From Rariglobus sp. (lineage in GTDB: Bacteria > Verrucomicrobiota > Verrucomicrobiia > Opitutales > Opitutaceae): a stretch of DNA of 64,000 nt. Location of the stretch: the NCBI GenBank assembly GCA_029266495.1, contig JAQSWS010000001.1, positions 1-64,000 of the forward strand, given 5' to 3'. The notes below the pieces were generated by a model. That model was not told where the DNA came from. It saw nothing but the letters and a program-made list of their open reading frames with translations, and did not search any database. Shown one piece after another: positions 51,942 through 61,108 of the stretch. Position numbers and translations under genes: made by a program. Within the stretch, counting starts at the first letter, position 1; every line of letters starts with the position of its first letter.

Positions 51942-53882
51942 ATGAAAACTGTCATTGCCTTCCGGGCGGCCGCTTGCGCCGTCCTGCTGCCGCTCGTCGT
52001 TCCCTCCTCCGTCCAGGCAGGCCTCCTGCAGACGTTTGATTTTGAAACCGGCGACCTCTCGCGTCTCGAGGGGATCGAAATCGACGGTCCGACCGCCAGT
52101 GTCACCGCCAGCACCGACTTTGCCCGGCGGGGACGGTATTCGATGAAGGCATTCATCAACAAGGCGGACAAACGGGCGGAAGGCGTATGCACGCTGCGCG
52201 GCACGGTCGGCGGGGTGAACTGGTATGGCTGGAGCGTGTATGTGCCGGACAACCAGCATGGGGACGGCAAGTTCGACATCATCAGCCAGTTTCACGACTG
52301 GCATACCACGCTGCCGGCGTGGGCGGACGACGGCACGGCTCCAACGAACCTCACGCTGGGGGAGGACAACATGCTGCGGTTTTCGTTGAAATACCAGGGC
52401 CCGGTCAATCCCGTGACGGGCAACCCGACGACCGTTCATCAGGTGTTCAACCTGGCTCCTTGCACCGTGGGCACCTGGCACGACTTCGTGGTCAATGTGA
52501 AGTGGACGCACCTGTCGGACGGCTTTCTCAAGGTGTGGCTCAATGGCGACCTGCTCGTCGATTACACCGGTCCGACCTACATGGACTACGGAGCGGGCAA
52601 GGGGCCGTATTTCAAGATGGGCGATTACAAGGGCGTCTACAACTGGTCCGGCACGGGGCCGCGCTATTTCTACATGGACGAGTTCCGCATGGGCGGGGCT
52701 GGCAGCACCTATGACGAAGTCAATCCGGCGCAGGTCGCACCAACGGTGTATGAAGGTTTCAACTACGCGCCCGGATCGATCGCCGGTCTCGACGGCGGGA
52801 GGGGATGGTTGTCGGGATGGAGCCAGTCGGGCGGGGCCGGCCAGCATCATGTGATCAGCGGCGGCTTCACCTATGCCGACCTCGTCAGCACCGGAAACCG
52901 CTTCCGGATTTATGACACGGACGGGAACTTGCAGACCGTCACGCGGCCGCTGGCGGGCACGGCGGGCGAGATTCCGGGGACCTACTGGATTTCGTTTCTG
53001 GCCAAAAAAATCGCCTCGGGGCGCGAGAGCTACATCAAGTTTGGCGGGCTGCACTTTGCGGCCGTGGGCAGTTACTGGCAGGTGAAGACGGCGGGGACCG
53101 CTTATGCGACGCTGACGGGCGCCGGCACGCAGGCGCTGCACCTGATTGTGGCGCGCGTTGATGCGGGGGCGGTCAATGACACGGTGCGCGTGTGGGTTGA
53201 TCCGGTGCTTTCCGCCGGCGAACCGTCCACCGGCAGCGCTTTGGTGACGCTGACCGACGCGGCGTTTAATTTTAACACGGTGACGATCCAATACGGGCCG
53301 CTAGGCAAGTCCACGCAGGCGGGGGAGTGGGACGAAATCCGGATCGGACGCGACTTTGCGTCGGTGTTGCGCTCGACGGTGGATGTGGAAACGGCGACGG
53401 ACGGCTATGTGCGCGGCGGCACCCAGGCCAGCGACCGGCTCGGCCTCTCCCCGTCGTTGCTGGTGAATCTTGATGCGACGGATCCCAAATACACTTACGA
53501 GAGCTACCTGCGGTTCAATCTGGGTGGCTATCAGGGCAACCTCACCTCGGCCAAGCTGGTGCTGATGCCGTCCCAGGTGGGCACCAGCATCGCGAACGCG
53601 ACGTTTCAGGTGTTGCTCGTAAGCAACGACACCTGGCAGGAGCAGACGATGACCTGGAACAACCGTCCGGCGGCAGGCACCGTTGTGGCGACGATCGCCG
53701 GCTCAAGCATTCAGGTGGGGCAGCCTTTGGAGGTCGATGTCACTTCGGCTGCGGTGCAGGAAAAGGCGGGTGACGGAAAACTATCACTGGTGATCGTCGC
53801 CACGGTGGCGGGAAGTCAGCGGCAGGTGACCTTTCGCAGTTATCAATTCGGAGCCGGCGGACCGGTGCTGAGGCTGAAGTGA
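51942..53882 (+). CDS. Polysaccharide lyase (heparin lyase I-like) with C-terminal CBM96/DNRLRE-like module
   Basis: 646-residue secreted protein. The signal peptide (1-26, LLPLVVPSSVQAG) is followed by a Polysacc_lyase-type jelly-roll (about 30-265: FDFETGDLSR, WYGWSVYVPDNQHGDGKFDI, ISQFHDWHTT, KGPYFKMGDYKGVYNW). A middle concanavalin/LamG-like domain (about 270-490) and a C-terminal DNRLRE/CBM96-like domain (about 495-646: YESYLRFNLGGY, TWQEQTMTWNNRPAAG) complete it. The catalytic domain is paralogous to that at 43697, but the accessory modules are different. It starts at the ATG at 51942. An upstream LacI-3-type operator links it to the local regulon. Confidence 0.82.
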   Translation: MKTVIAFRAAACAVLLPLVVPSSVQAGLLQTFDFETGDLSRLEGIEIDGPTASVTASTDFARRGRYSMKAFINKADKRAEGVCTLRGTVGGVNWYGWSVYVPDNQHGDGKFDIISQFHDWHTTLPAWADDGTAPTNLTLGEDNMLRFSLKYQGPVNPVTGNPTTVHQVFNLAPCTVGTWHDFVVNVKWTHLSDGFLKVWLNGDLLVDYTGPTYMDYGAGKGPYFKMGDYKGVYNWSGTGPRYFYMDEFRMGGAGSTYDEVNPAQVAPTVYEGFNYAPGSIAGLDGGRGWLSGWSQSGGAGQHHVISGGFTYADLVSTGNRFRIYDTDGNLQTVTRPLAGTAGEIPGTYWISFLAKKIASGRESYIKFGGLHFAAVGSYWQVKTAGTAYATLTGAGTQALHLIVARVDAGAVNDTVRVWVDPVLSAGEPSTGSALVTLTDAAFNFNTVTIQYGPLGKSTQAGEWDEIRIGRDFASVLRSTVDVETATDGYVRGGTQASDRLGLSPSLLVNLDATDPKYTYESYLRFNLGGYQGNLTSAKLVLMPSQVGTSIANATFQVLLVSNDTWQEQTMTWNNRPAAGTVVATIAGSSIQVGQPLEVDVTSAAVQEKAGDGKLSLVIVATVAGSQRQVTFRSYQFGAGGPVLRLK

Positions 53883-54220
53883 GCGCGTGTGCGTTTTCCT
53901 GATCGAGTGCCCCGCGCCCTCTGTGCGGCGTGGGCCTCGGAGCTGTTAGCTGCGGCCTGAGGGTAGGGCTGGCCGCTGGGACCGCCACGAATCCACAAAG
54001 GGGAGACGATTTCAATCCGGCGCGCCCAGCGGTCACGCCCTGCCCCGGATTGGCTACCGTTTTATTTGAAGTGCCTCAGGCGTGTCCAGGCAGTCGAGGT
54101 GGACGCGTTGTCCTCAACGCGTTGCGGCGCAGCCGCTCCGGGCCAGCGCGTTGGGTCAACGCGTTCCACCTGATCGCAGCTCCTTTCCCAGGTGTTTCGT
54201 TTCGGTTGGATGGTTGCGGT
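53883..54220. repeat. Gene-free stretch with two palindromic elements
   Basis: No coding signal is seen. It contains an imperfect inverted repeat (arms 53961-53986, GGGTAGGGCTGGCCGCTGGG..., and 54019-54046) and a copy of the palindrome found inside the beta-galactosidase gene (54098-54171). Both lie between convergent genes and may act as transcription-end structures. Confidence 0.65.
54098..54171. repeat. Intergenic copy of the coding palindrome
   Basis: The arms 54098-54123 (AGGTGGACGCGTTGTCCTCA...) and 54145-54171 (ending AACGCGTTCCACCT) match the arms at 17832-17907 (GGTGGAACGCG..., ...CGCGCTCCACC). Here the element is outside any gene. Confidence 0.7.
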
Positions 54221-55240
54221 CTAGGCCAGCACGAGGGATTTCTCCGCGGAGATTGCCCACTGCAGCGGCTCTCCGCGGTTCCAGCGGTCGAACTCGTCGA
54301 TCATCAGACGGCCCATGCGCCGGCATTCGCGATCCCGGGAGCCCGCGATGTGGGGGGTGATGATCACGTTGGGCAAGGTCCACAAGAGTGAGTCTTCCGC
54401 CGGCGGGTCGGGCCAGGTGACGTCGAGCAGGGCGGTGAGGTCGGTCCGGCGCTGCAGGACCTCGGTCATCTCGGATTCGCGCACGATCGCTCCACGCGCG
54501 GTGTTGATGAAACTGGCGCGGGGCTTCATCCGTTCGAAGTGGCGGCCCTCGATCATTCCCTCGGTTTCCTTGAGCCAGGGCGTGTGCAGACTGACGACGT
54601 CGCACTCACTGAAGAGCTCGTCCAGTGATACCAGCTCGACGCCCAATTTGGCGGCCTCGACGGGGTCGACATAGGGGTCGTAGGCGAGGACCTCGACGTC
54701 GAAGGTGCGCAAGCGTTCGCGCACCAGGCGTCCGATCATGCCGAGTGAGATGAGACCGACTTTGCTGCCGTAGCCGCCCGCGCAGCGCACGCGTTCGGTC
54801 AAACGCCGGGCGCGTTTGATTTCGAACGCATGAAACCAGTAGTTTTTCAGGCTGAGCAAAATGGTGCCGAGGGTGTATTCGGCGACGGGAACGGCGTTCA
54901 TCGCATAGGCGCTGCTGACGGCGATATCGCGGGCCCAGAATTCGTCACTGGTGAAATAGCGGATGGTGCCTGCGCCGTAAAACACGGCCTTGAGCTTTTT
55001 CGCCACGGCAAGAAAGGAGGCATCCATCGTGGGCGCGCCCCAGCCGGAAAAAATCACGTCCACCTGGGCCAGCAAATCGGGATGCCGCAAAGCCTCGGTC
55101 CGGGTCATTGGAGGCGCGAGCAGACGCACCCGGCGGGAGATCATCTCGAGATGTTCCTGCCCATAGATCGATTCGAAGGCGTGGGAATCGAGGATAATCA
55201 GGCCGTTGTGCATGCGGGAATCAGGTTTCCCCGACGCCAT
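54221..55240 (-). CDS. D-isomer-specific 2-hydroxyacid dehydrogenase
   Basis: 339-residue cytoplasmic NAD-dependent enzyme. The cofactor-binding motif is GLISLGMIGRLVRERLRTF (about 163-181; a Gly-X-X-X-Gly-X-X-Gly variant, with Leu-X-Leu in place of the usual first Gly-X-Gly). The catalytic Arg is in FINTARGAIV (about 248), the acidic residue in PDPPAEDSL (about 282), and the His in VIITPHIAGS (about 300). It reduces or oxidises a 2-keto/2-hydroxy acid such as a uronate breakdown product. The start at 55240 is uncertain. ATG 55213 (MHNGLIILDS) gives a more typical N-terminus. A LacI-3-type operator (55273-55287) lies just upstream. It is downstream of lacI-3 on the same strand. Confidence 0.85.
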   Translation of the reverse strand: MASGKPDSRMHNGLIILDSHAFESIYGQEHLEMISRRVRLLAPPMTRTEALRHPDLLAQVDVIFSGWGAPTMDASFLAVAKKLKAVFYGAGTIRYFTSDEFWARDIAVSSAYAMNAVPVAEYTLGTILLSLKNYWFHAFEIKRARRLTERVRCAGGYGSKVGLISLGMIGRLVRERLRTFDVEVLAYDPYVDPVEAAKLGVELVSLDELFSECDVVSLHTPWLKETEGMIEGRHFERMKPRASFINTARGAIVRESEMTEVLQRRTDLTALLDVTWPDPPAEDSLLWTLPNVIITPHIAGSRDRECRRMGRLMIDEFDRWNRGEPLQWAISAEKSLVLA

Positions 55241-55272
55241 CCGCTCTGATCGCGGATAACAACCGCCGGCAT

Positions 55273-55287
55273 GGTATACGCGTAAAA
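55273..55287. promoter_or_regulatory. LacI-3-type operator before the dehydrogenase gene
   Basis: GTATACGCGTAAAAC, in the gap between the lacI-3 stop and the dehydrogenase start. It differs from the consensus at one position in the left half. Confidence 0.5.
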
Positions 55288-55353
55288 CAACGGCGTCCTT
55301 GTGAAGGGCGATTCCTCTTCCGGAGATCTCCTCGCTGCCGGCGGTTTGGACGT

Positions 55354-56403
55354 TTACGCCTTTGGACGCAGGGTCTTGCCCTCGGACCAGAATCCATCGG
55401 TGAGAACCACGCGCGGATACTTGGGAACGCCGGTTTCGTTATGCTGAAGTTGTGCGACCACGAGATCGACGACGGCTTCGCCGACGGTGACATCATTCTG
55501 GCTGATGCCGCTGATGCGTGTCGTGGCGGTGTCGTTGCCAGGCCGGCTGAGGGTGATGAGGCCGATATCCTCGGGGATGCGTCTGCCCAGCTTGGGCAGC
55601 CAGGTCGAAAACTCGGTGTTCGGGCTGATGATGACTTCGGGACGGTGTTTTTTGAGCCAGGCGGGCAGGGGATCCTGCAGCGGTCCGGAAGCATTGATGA
55701 CCGGAAGGCGTTCGCCTTTCGGAATAAACTGCTGCCACGCGAGGTAGGTTGCCAGCCAGCTGTGGTTGACGCGGAGATCGGTGTCGGAGGGGATCGCAAA
55801 GCCGATGCGTTTGAAGCCGCGCCGGGTGCACTCGGCCAGGGCGCGCGACATGGCGTCGTGGAGGTTGGACGCAGCGCGGTGCAGTCGCGGCTCCATGAAG
55901 CTGTAGCCGATGGTGGCGCAGGAGAAATGCTCCCATTCGATTTCGAGGCGCGTTCCCGGCACGCCGACGGGCGGGACGATCAGCCCGCGAATGCCGCGGG
56001 CGCGCAACATGCGGCTCAACGCCGCGCCGGACAAACCGGGGGCGAACGCCCAGAAGGATTCGATTTTGTAGCCGAGGGCGGCGGCGCGCGCGACGGCGCC
56101 TTGGTGATAGAGCTTGTGCACCCAGTGCTTGCACCAGCCTTCGCGGGTCGGGAAGGCGGTCACCCAGGCGATGGTCGAGTGATATTGGGCGGGGCGGGTG
56201 GAGCGCAGGTTCGCCATGAGCGTCTGCACGAGCGGATTGGGCCGGTAGCCCATTTTCTCGGCGAGGAGCCGGATGCGTTCACGGGTTTCCGCGGAGATTT
56301 TTTGGTGACCGCGGAGGGCCAGCGAGACGGTCATCTTCGACACGCCCGCGGCTTTGGCGAGATCGCTCATCGTGAGCGAGGGATTGGACGGCTTGGGGGG
56401 CAT
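55354..56403 (-). CDS. LacI-family transcriptional regulator (LacI-3), likely regulator of the local TTTACGCGTAAA regulon
   Basis: 349-residue repressor. The HTH reads MSDLAKAAGVSKMTVSLALRGH (in parts: LAKAAGVSKMTVSLAL, about 14-29), followed by the hinge IRLLAEKMGYRPNPLVQTLMANLR. The sensor domain ends VGEAVVDLVVAQLQHNETGVP. It starts at the ATG at 56403. It is divergent from the GH10 xylanase with an operator GTTTACGCGTAATT at 56425, and upstream of the dehydrogenase gene, which has its own site. Five further sites of the same type lie up to 25 kb away. Residues after the HTH resemble LacI-1 and LacI-2, so the three are a local paralogous set. Confidence 0.9.
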   Translation of the reverse strand: MPPKPSNPSLTMSDLAKAAGVSKMTVSLALRGHQKISAETRERIRLLAEKMGYRPNPLVQTLMANLRSTRPAQYHSTIAWVTAFPTREGWCKHWVHKLYHQGAVARAAALGYKIESFWAFAPGLSGAALSRMLRARGIRGLIVPPVGVPGTRLEIEWEHFSCATIGYSFMEPRLHRAASNLHDAMSRALAECTRRGFKRIGFAIPSDTDLRVNHSWLATYLAWQQFIPKGERLPVINASGPLQDPLPAWLKKHRPEVIISPNTEFSTWLPKLGRRIPEDIGLITLSRPGNDTATTRISGISQNDVTVGEAVVDLVVAQLQHNETGVPKYPRVVLTDGFWSEGKTLRPKA

Positions 56404-56424
56404 CGGGGGGGGCCGGAGCGTGAG

Positions 56425-56438
56425 GTTTACGCGTAATT
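56425..56438. promoter_or_regulatory. LacI-3 operator between lacI-3 and the xylanase gene
   Basis: GTTTACGCGTAATT, 22 bases before the lacI-3 start and 47 before the xylanase start. It is well placed to repress both. Confidence 0.65.
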
Positions 56439-56484
56439 CTTGGCAACCCTTTGTTCTTTGGATGCACGTTGCAAACTGGATCGC

Positions 56485-58902
56485 ATGTTACGAACCGCCG
56501 TCTGGCTTCCCCTGGCCGTCCGGGTGCTGCTTTGCTCCCTTGTCGCTGCGTCAACCCATGCCGCTTCTTCACCCGGGGAGGGGCTTTTGGGAGCGCCGGC
56601 CGGCATTGCGTGGACACCGTTTGGGGATCCTGCGTTTCAGGTGAACGGGTCCGGCGATGGTGTCGTCTGGAGAATCACCGCGCAGGCTCCGGGCCGGCAG
56701 ACGGGGGCCTACACCCGCGCCCGGCTTCCCGAGGGAACCCTGGCGATTCGCGTGGCGGCAGACTACAAGGCGACGGCGCTGGAGCGTGGCGAAAAGGCCT
56801 GGCACAACGCCCGGATTCGCGTCGATTTTCTTAACGATCTCGGTGCCAAGGTCGGAGAGTCCCGGGCGATTGATCGCATCGAGGGCACGCACGCGGAGTG
56901 GATTTCAGCCTCCCGCCAGTTCCCGATACCGGCGGGTGCAACGCAGGTGAACCTTGCGCTCGAACTTTTTCTCGCCCGTTCCGGCACCATCGAGTTTCGC
57001 GCGGTGAAGGTGCAGGCGCTGGATGACGAGGCGGCCGGCGCCTGGCGGACGGAAGCCGACGCCCGCATCGAACAACATCGCAAGGCCGCTCTTGCAGTCA
57101 CGGTCGTGGACGCCGCCGGGCGATCGGTGCCGGACGCACAGGTCAGCGTTCGCATGCGCCGTCACGCCTATCCCTTCGGCACCGCAGTGATCGCGTCGAA
57201 GCTCTTGAAGGAACCCGTGACCGACACCGAAAGGAATTACCGCGACACGTTTCTCGCCTTCTTCAACTACGCGACGCTCGAAAACGACCTGAAGCACAAG
57301 CTCATCGCGCGGCAGGGATTGCAGCCGGCGGTGGATGCGTTGAAGCTGCTTCGCGAGCATGGCATCCGCGCCCGCGGCCATGTGCTGGTATGGCCAAGCT
57401 GGAAGGAAAGTTCGGTTGCACTGAACCCGATCAAGGACGATCCCGTGGCGGTGGAGAACTGGTTGCGCGCCCATATCACGTCCACCTTGCAGGCGACGAC
57501 CGGACTGACTGCTGACTGGGATGTGATGAACGAGCCGGTGGTCCACAACGAGATCATCCAGCTGATCGGACGGGAAAAGGTTGCCGATTGGTTTCGTCTG
57601 GCTCGTGAGGTGGATCCGAAGACCGCCCTTTATCTCAATGAGAACAACGTGGAGTTCAATGGATCCAACCAAGACAGGCTTGGCGAGTGGATCGATGACC
57701 TAAAGTCCCGCGGTGCACCTCTCGACGGAGTGGGCTGGCAGGGCCACATGTGGCATCGCACGCTGCCTTACGGGCCCGGCATCCTGGATGACCTGAAGCG
57801 TTTTGAGAAATACGGGCTCAAGATCCAGATCACCGAATACGACTGCAACGACCGCTTCGGCGATGAGGAAGAAGCGCGTTTCCTGCAGGACTTTTTGCAT
57901 GCCTGGTTCAGCCATCCGCTGACGGACGGGTTTATCATGTGGGGGTTTTATGACGGAGCGAGCTGGACCAATAACGCGCCGCTTTTTAGCCGCGATTGGT
58001 CGCTCAAGCCGGCAGGCAAGGTGTGGATGGATCACGTCTTCAACCGTTGGTGGAGCGATGCCGATGGAGTGACCGATGCTGATGGCGGTTTTGCGACACG
58101 CGCTTTTTTGGGAGATTATGTGGTTCAGGTCGTGCATGGCGGCAAAGTCGAGACGAGGGAGACACGGCTGACTGAGGATGGGCAGGCACTGAAGGTGTCG
58201 CTCACCGCGTCCAGTCCCGCTTGGGATGGCTCGCGGAAGCTTCCTGATTACAACCCCTACCGTGCCGGCAAACTCCCCAGGATCCTGGAGCTTCCCCCGA
58301 TGGCGGCCAAAACCTCGGCGCGAATCGTCATTGGCACGGATGAAGGCAGGGGGGCGGATGCGGTGGCCGGCCCGCCTGCTCCGTTGGGCGAGGAGGCGGT
58401 GCTCGCGTTGGAAGGCGCACCGGAGATGAAGGCACGCCGCGATCTTTACCTGCGATTTGATCTTTCCAGGCAGGCCAAGGGCACGCTGGCGGACGCGAGT
58501 CTTGTGTTGCAACCGGCCGGTGGGTTGCAGGCGCCCTTCCGCGCGAAGGTTTATGCCTTGAGCGATCGCTTCGTCCCCGGTCCGGGAGAAATGAACGAGA
58601 ACTGGACGGAGAATCTGATAGTCGCTGCAAGCGCGCCGGGTCGCATGCCGGCCGAGGGCGATTATCGGATCGGCGATGCGGCGCTCATCTATCTGGGCGA
58701 GTGGCAGGCACCGGCGGTGGAGGGCCCGGTGCAATGGCAGTCCCCGGCGCTTGCCACGGCGGCGGCGCAGGCCTTGGGCAAAACGATCACGCTGCTGATC
58801 GTCCCCGAGGAGGGCGTGCGCGCCCGCTTCCGCAGCAAGGAATACGGGTCCTCCGATGCGCCCCGGCTGACGATCCAGTATCAAGGCGTGGCAGGCAAGT
58901 AG
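56485..58902 (+). CDS. Endo-1,4-beta-xylanase-type glycoside hydrolase family 10 with C-terminal CBM96/DNRLRE-like region
   Basis: 805-residue secreted enzyme. The signal peptide (1-26, LLCSLVAASTHAA) is followed by an N-terminal beta-sandwich (about 40-180, carbohydrate-binding-like). The GH10 TIM barrel (about 200-540) has HAYPFGTAV, RGHVLVWPSW, the acid/base Glu350 in DWDVMNEPV and the nucleophile Glu451 in IQITEYDC. The C-terminal part (about 640-805) has DNRLRE/CBM96-like features (DLYLRFDLSRQ, NENWTENLIVAAS). It would cleave xylan or related backbones outside the cell. The start is the ATG at 56485, divergent from lacI-3 with a shared operator. Confidence 0.88.
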   Translation: MLRTAVWLPLAVRVLLCSLVAASTHAASSPGEGLLGAPAGIAWTPFGDPAFQVNGSGDGVVWRITAQAPGRQTGAYTRARLPEGTLAIRVAADYKATALERGEKAWHNARIRVDFLNDLGAKVGESRAIDRIEGTHAEWISASRQFPIPAGATQVNLALELFLARSGTIEFRAVKVQALDDEAAGAWRTEADARIEQHRKAALAVTVVDAAGRSVPDAQVSVRMRRHAYPFGTAVIASKLLKEPVTDTERNYRDTFLAFFNYATLENDLKHKLIARQGLQPAVDALKLLREHGIRARGHVLVWPSWKESSVALNPIKDDPVAVENWLRAHITSTLQATTGLTADWDVMNEPVVHNEIIQLIGREKVADWFRLAREVDPKTALYLNENNVEFNGSNQDRLGEWIDDLKSRGAPLDGVGWQGHMWHRTLPYGPGILDDLKRFEKYGLKIQITEYDCNDRFGDEEEARFLQDFLHAWFSHPLTDGFIMWGFYDGASWTNNAPLFSRDWSLKPAGKVWMDHVFNRWWSDADGVTDADGGFATRAFLGDYVVQVVHGGKVETRETRLTEDGQALKVSLTASSPAWDGSRKLPDYNPYRAGKLPRILELPPMAAKTSARIVIGTDEGRGADAVAGPPAPLGEEAVLALEGAPEMKARRDLYLRFDLSRQAKGTLADASLVLQPAGGLQAPFRAKVYALSDRFVPGPGEMNENWTENLIVAASAPGRMPAEGDYRIGDAALIYLGEWQAPAVEGPVQWQSPALATAAAQALGKTITLLIVPEEGVRARFRSKEYGSSDAPRLTIQYQGVAGK

Positions 58903-59018
58903 GCCGGGGGCGCTCAATTGCACCCGGGACACTTGGGTGTTCATTGCGAGGTTGAATTTTGCCGACCGGGTCGCAGCATGCGGTTTTCTTGAATTCAGCC
59001 GGTTCCGAGATTCCATCC

Positions 59019-60569
59019 ATGATACAGGCCGCAGGCGACCCGACGTGGTGGGCGCTCGGGGCCGCCATTGGCATCGGCGTGAGCTCCGGTTTTCTGGTCG
59101 TATGGCTTTTGACGAGATACTCGCGCAACTCCGCGGTTGAGCGTGCCGCCGAGCTTCTTGAGGTCGCCCGCCGCGAGGCGGCCGTCGCCACGCAAGAGAT
59201 CCGGCAGCAAGCCGAGGAGGAGCTCGCCGCGAAGCGCGCGGAGGTTAATCGCGAACTCGACCGCCGCGAAATCGAGAGTGAAGTGAAGCTCCGGGAAATT
59301 CGCGCGCACGAGGAATCCCTGGGGTTGCTTGATTATCAGATGGAGCAAAAAGCCGAGCGTCTCGCCCGTGAGAGCGCCGCGATCAAGCAGGCCCGTGATG
59401 CCATTCGCACGCTCTCCAAGTCCCTGCGCAAGCGGCTGGAGGGCGTTTCGCAGATGGATGCCGAGGAGATCAAGCGTGCGCTCCGCGAGGAAGTGCAACT
59501 GGAGTGTCAGGATGAGTTGCGCGCGTTGCGTCACCAGATCCTCGACCGCTCCGAGCAGGACCTGAACAACGAGGCCAAGCGGATTCTCATCACCGCGATG
59601 CAGCGGCTTGCCTCGAAGCCCAACAACGACATCACCGCGACCATCGTCCAGCTGCCGACCGAGGAGATGAAGGGCCGCATCATCGGACGCGAAGGTCGCA
59701 ACATCAAATCCTTCGAGGCCACCACCGGGGTGACGCTGCTCATCGATGAGTCGCCGCAGATGGTGCTCATCTCGTCCTTCGACCCGGTGCGCCGCGAGAT
59801 CGCCCGCATCACGCTCGAGGGGCTCGTGAAGGACGGTCGTATTCATCCGGCCTCCATCGAGGATTTCTACGCCCGGGCGAAGGAAGACGTTGAGCTCAAT
59901 GTCCAGCAATCCGGCGAGGATGCCGTGCAGAAGCTGGGCATCAATGGCCTGCACCCCGAGATCATCAAGGTGCTCGGCCGCCTCAAGTATCGTTTTTCCT
60001 ACACGCAGAACGCGCTCGATCACTCCATCGAGGTGGGCTTCCTCTGCTCAATGCTGGCGAGCGAGACAGGGCTCGACCCAAACATCGCCAAGCGCGCGGG
60101 CCTGTTGCATGACATCGGCAAGGCGATCGAAGGCGATTACGAAGGCAGCCATGCGACCATCGGCGCGGCTTTCGTCAAAGGGCACGGCGAGACTCCGATC
60201 GTGGTCAACGCCATCGCCGCGCACCACGAAGAGGTAAAGCCCGAGACCGTTTATGCCGGCCTGGTGATCCTTGCCGACACGGTGTCGGCCGTCCGCCCGG
60301 GAGCGCGTGCCGAATCGATGACAGGTTACATCCAGCGTCTCGATCGTCTGGAAAAACTGGCGATGTCCATCACGGGTGTGCAGCAGGCCTATGCCATCCA
60401 GGCGGGCCGTGAAGTGCGCGTGGTGGTCAATCCCCAGAGCGTGACCGACGAGCAGGCGCATGACATTGCCAAGGAGCTGCGCCAGCGCATCGAGGCGGAG
60501 CTCCAATATCCGAGCACGATCAAGGTCACGGTCATTCGCGAGTCGCGCTTTACGGAGACGGCGACCTGA
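59019..60569 (+). CDS. rny: Ribonuclease Y
   Basis: 516-residue membrane-anchored endoribonuclease that starts mRNA decay. The N-terminal TM helix (about 10-32) is followed by a long coiled coil (about 38-190), a KH domain with GRIIGREGRNIKSFE (about 219-233) and an HD domain with the metal-binding pair in LLHDIGKA (His364-Asp365), then the long C-terminal RNase Y domain. Length and domain order are those of the whole family. The ATG at 59019 is chosen over an in-frame TTG 60 bases upstream. A housekeeping gene, it marks the right edge of the carbohydrate region. queF follows after a repeat-containing gap. Confidence 0.95.
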   Translation: MIQAAGDPTWWALGAAIGIGVSSGFLVVWLLTRYSRNSAVERAAELLEVARREAAVATQEIRQQAEEELAAKRAEVNRELDRREIESEVKLREIRAHEESLGLLDYQMEQKAERLARESAAIKQARDAIRTLSKSLRKRLEGVSQMDAEEIKRALREEVQLECQDELRALRHQILDRSEQDLNNEAKRILITAMQRLASKPNNDITATIVQLPTEEMKGRIIGREGRNIKSFEATTGVTLLIDESPQMVLISSFDPVRREIARITLEGLVKDGRIHPASIEDFYARAKEDVELNVQQSGEDAVQKLGINGLHPEIIKVLGRLKYRFSYTQNALDHSIEVGFLCSMLASETGLDPNIAKRAGLLHDIGKAIEGDYEGSHATIGAAFVKGHGETPIVVNAIAAHHEEVKPETVYAGLVILADTVSAVRPGARAESMTGYIQRLDRLEKLAMSITGVQQAYAIQAGREVRVVVNPQSVTDEQAHDIAKELRQRIEAELQYPSTIKVTVIRESRFTETAT

Positions 60570-60572
60570 AAA

Positions 60573-60673
60573 GTAGCGAGTAGCGGGTGGTGAGTAGCGA
60601 GCATGAGGCGCGGCTTCCTCCCATTGATTCCCGCATATTTCTACTCGCTACCCGCTACTAGCCACTCACTACT
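60573..60673. repeat. Inverted TAGCGGGTAGCGAGTAG repeat between rny and queF
   Basis: Left arm GTAGCGAGTAGCGGGTGGTG (from 60573) and right arm 60641-60673, CTACTCGCTACCCGCTACTA and so on, are inverted copies around ~40 bases. The unit is the same as in the gaps at 31923 and 32793. Confidence 0.75.
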
Positions 60674-60683
60674 TTCTCCCATC

Positions 60684-61052
60684 ATGGCCGACCCGAAGAT
60701 CCTCGAAACCTTCCCGAATCCCGCTCCGCATCGCGATTTCATCATCGCGCACACTCATCACGAGTTCACCTCGGTGTGCCCGATGACCGGACATCCCGAT
60801 TTTGCGACCATCACGGTGCGCTACGTGGCCGACAAGGCCTGCGTCGAGCTGAAGTCGCTCAAGCTGTATTTCCACGCCTACCGCAACGAAGGCATCTTTT
60901 TCGAGGCGGCGACCAACAAGATCTGCGACGACCTGGGCAAGGCGCTCAAGCCACGCTCGCTGACGATCATCGCCGATTGGAAGGCGCGCGGTGGATTTTC
61001 CTCCGTCATCACGGCCGAATACAAGCCGGGTGCGAAAAAGGCCCGCCGTTAA
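60684..61052 (+). CDS. queF: NADPH-dependent 7-cyano-7-deazaguanine reductase QueF
   Basis: 122-residue unimodular T-fold enzyme of queuosine biosynthesis that reduces preQ0 to preQ1. The catalytic Cys32 and substrate-binding Asp39 are in SVCPMTGHPDFA. The family signature CVELKSLKLYF (about 53-63) contains the conserved Glu and Leu-Lys-Ser, and HAYRNEGIFFE the NADPH-side residues. The length fits the short (B. subtilis-like) class. It starts at the ATG at 60684, downstream of rny across an inverted repeat. No other queuosine gene is visible. Confidence 0.95.
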   Translation: MADPKILETFPNPAPHRDFIIAHTHHEFTSVCPMTGHPDFATITVRYVADKACVELKSLKLYFHAYRNEGIFFEAATNKICDDLGKALKPRSLTIIADWKARGGFSSVITAEYKPGAKKARR

Positions 61053-61108
61053 GCGGGCCCCGCAACGGGCGCCGCGGCGTTTCGGCCAGACGCCGGAGCC
61101 GCGGACCA

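Noticed and set aside
55352-55360. GTTTACGCC resembling half of a LacI-3 operator
   Set aside because: Only one half-site is present. It overlaps the lacI-3 stop codon and lacks the symmetric GTAAA.
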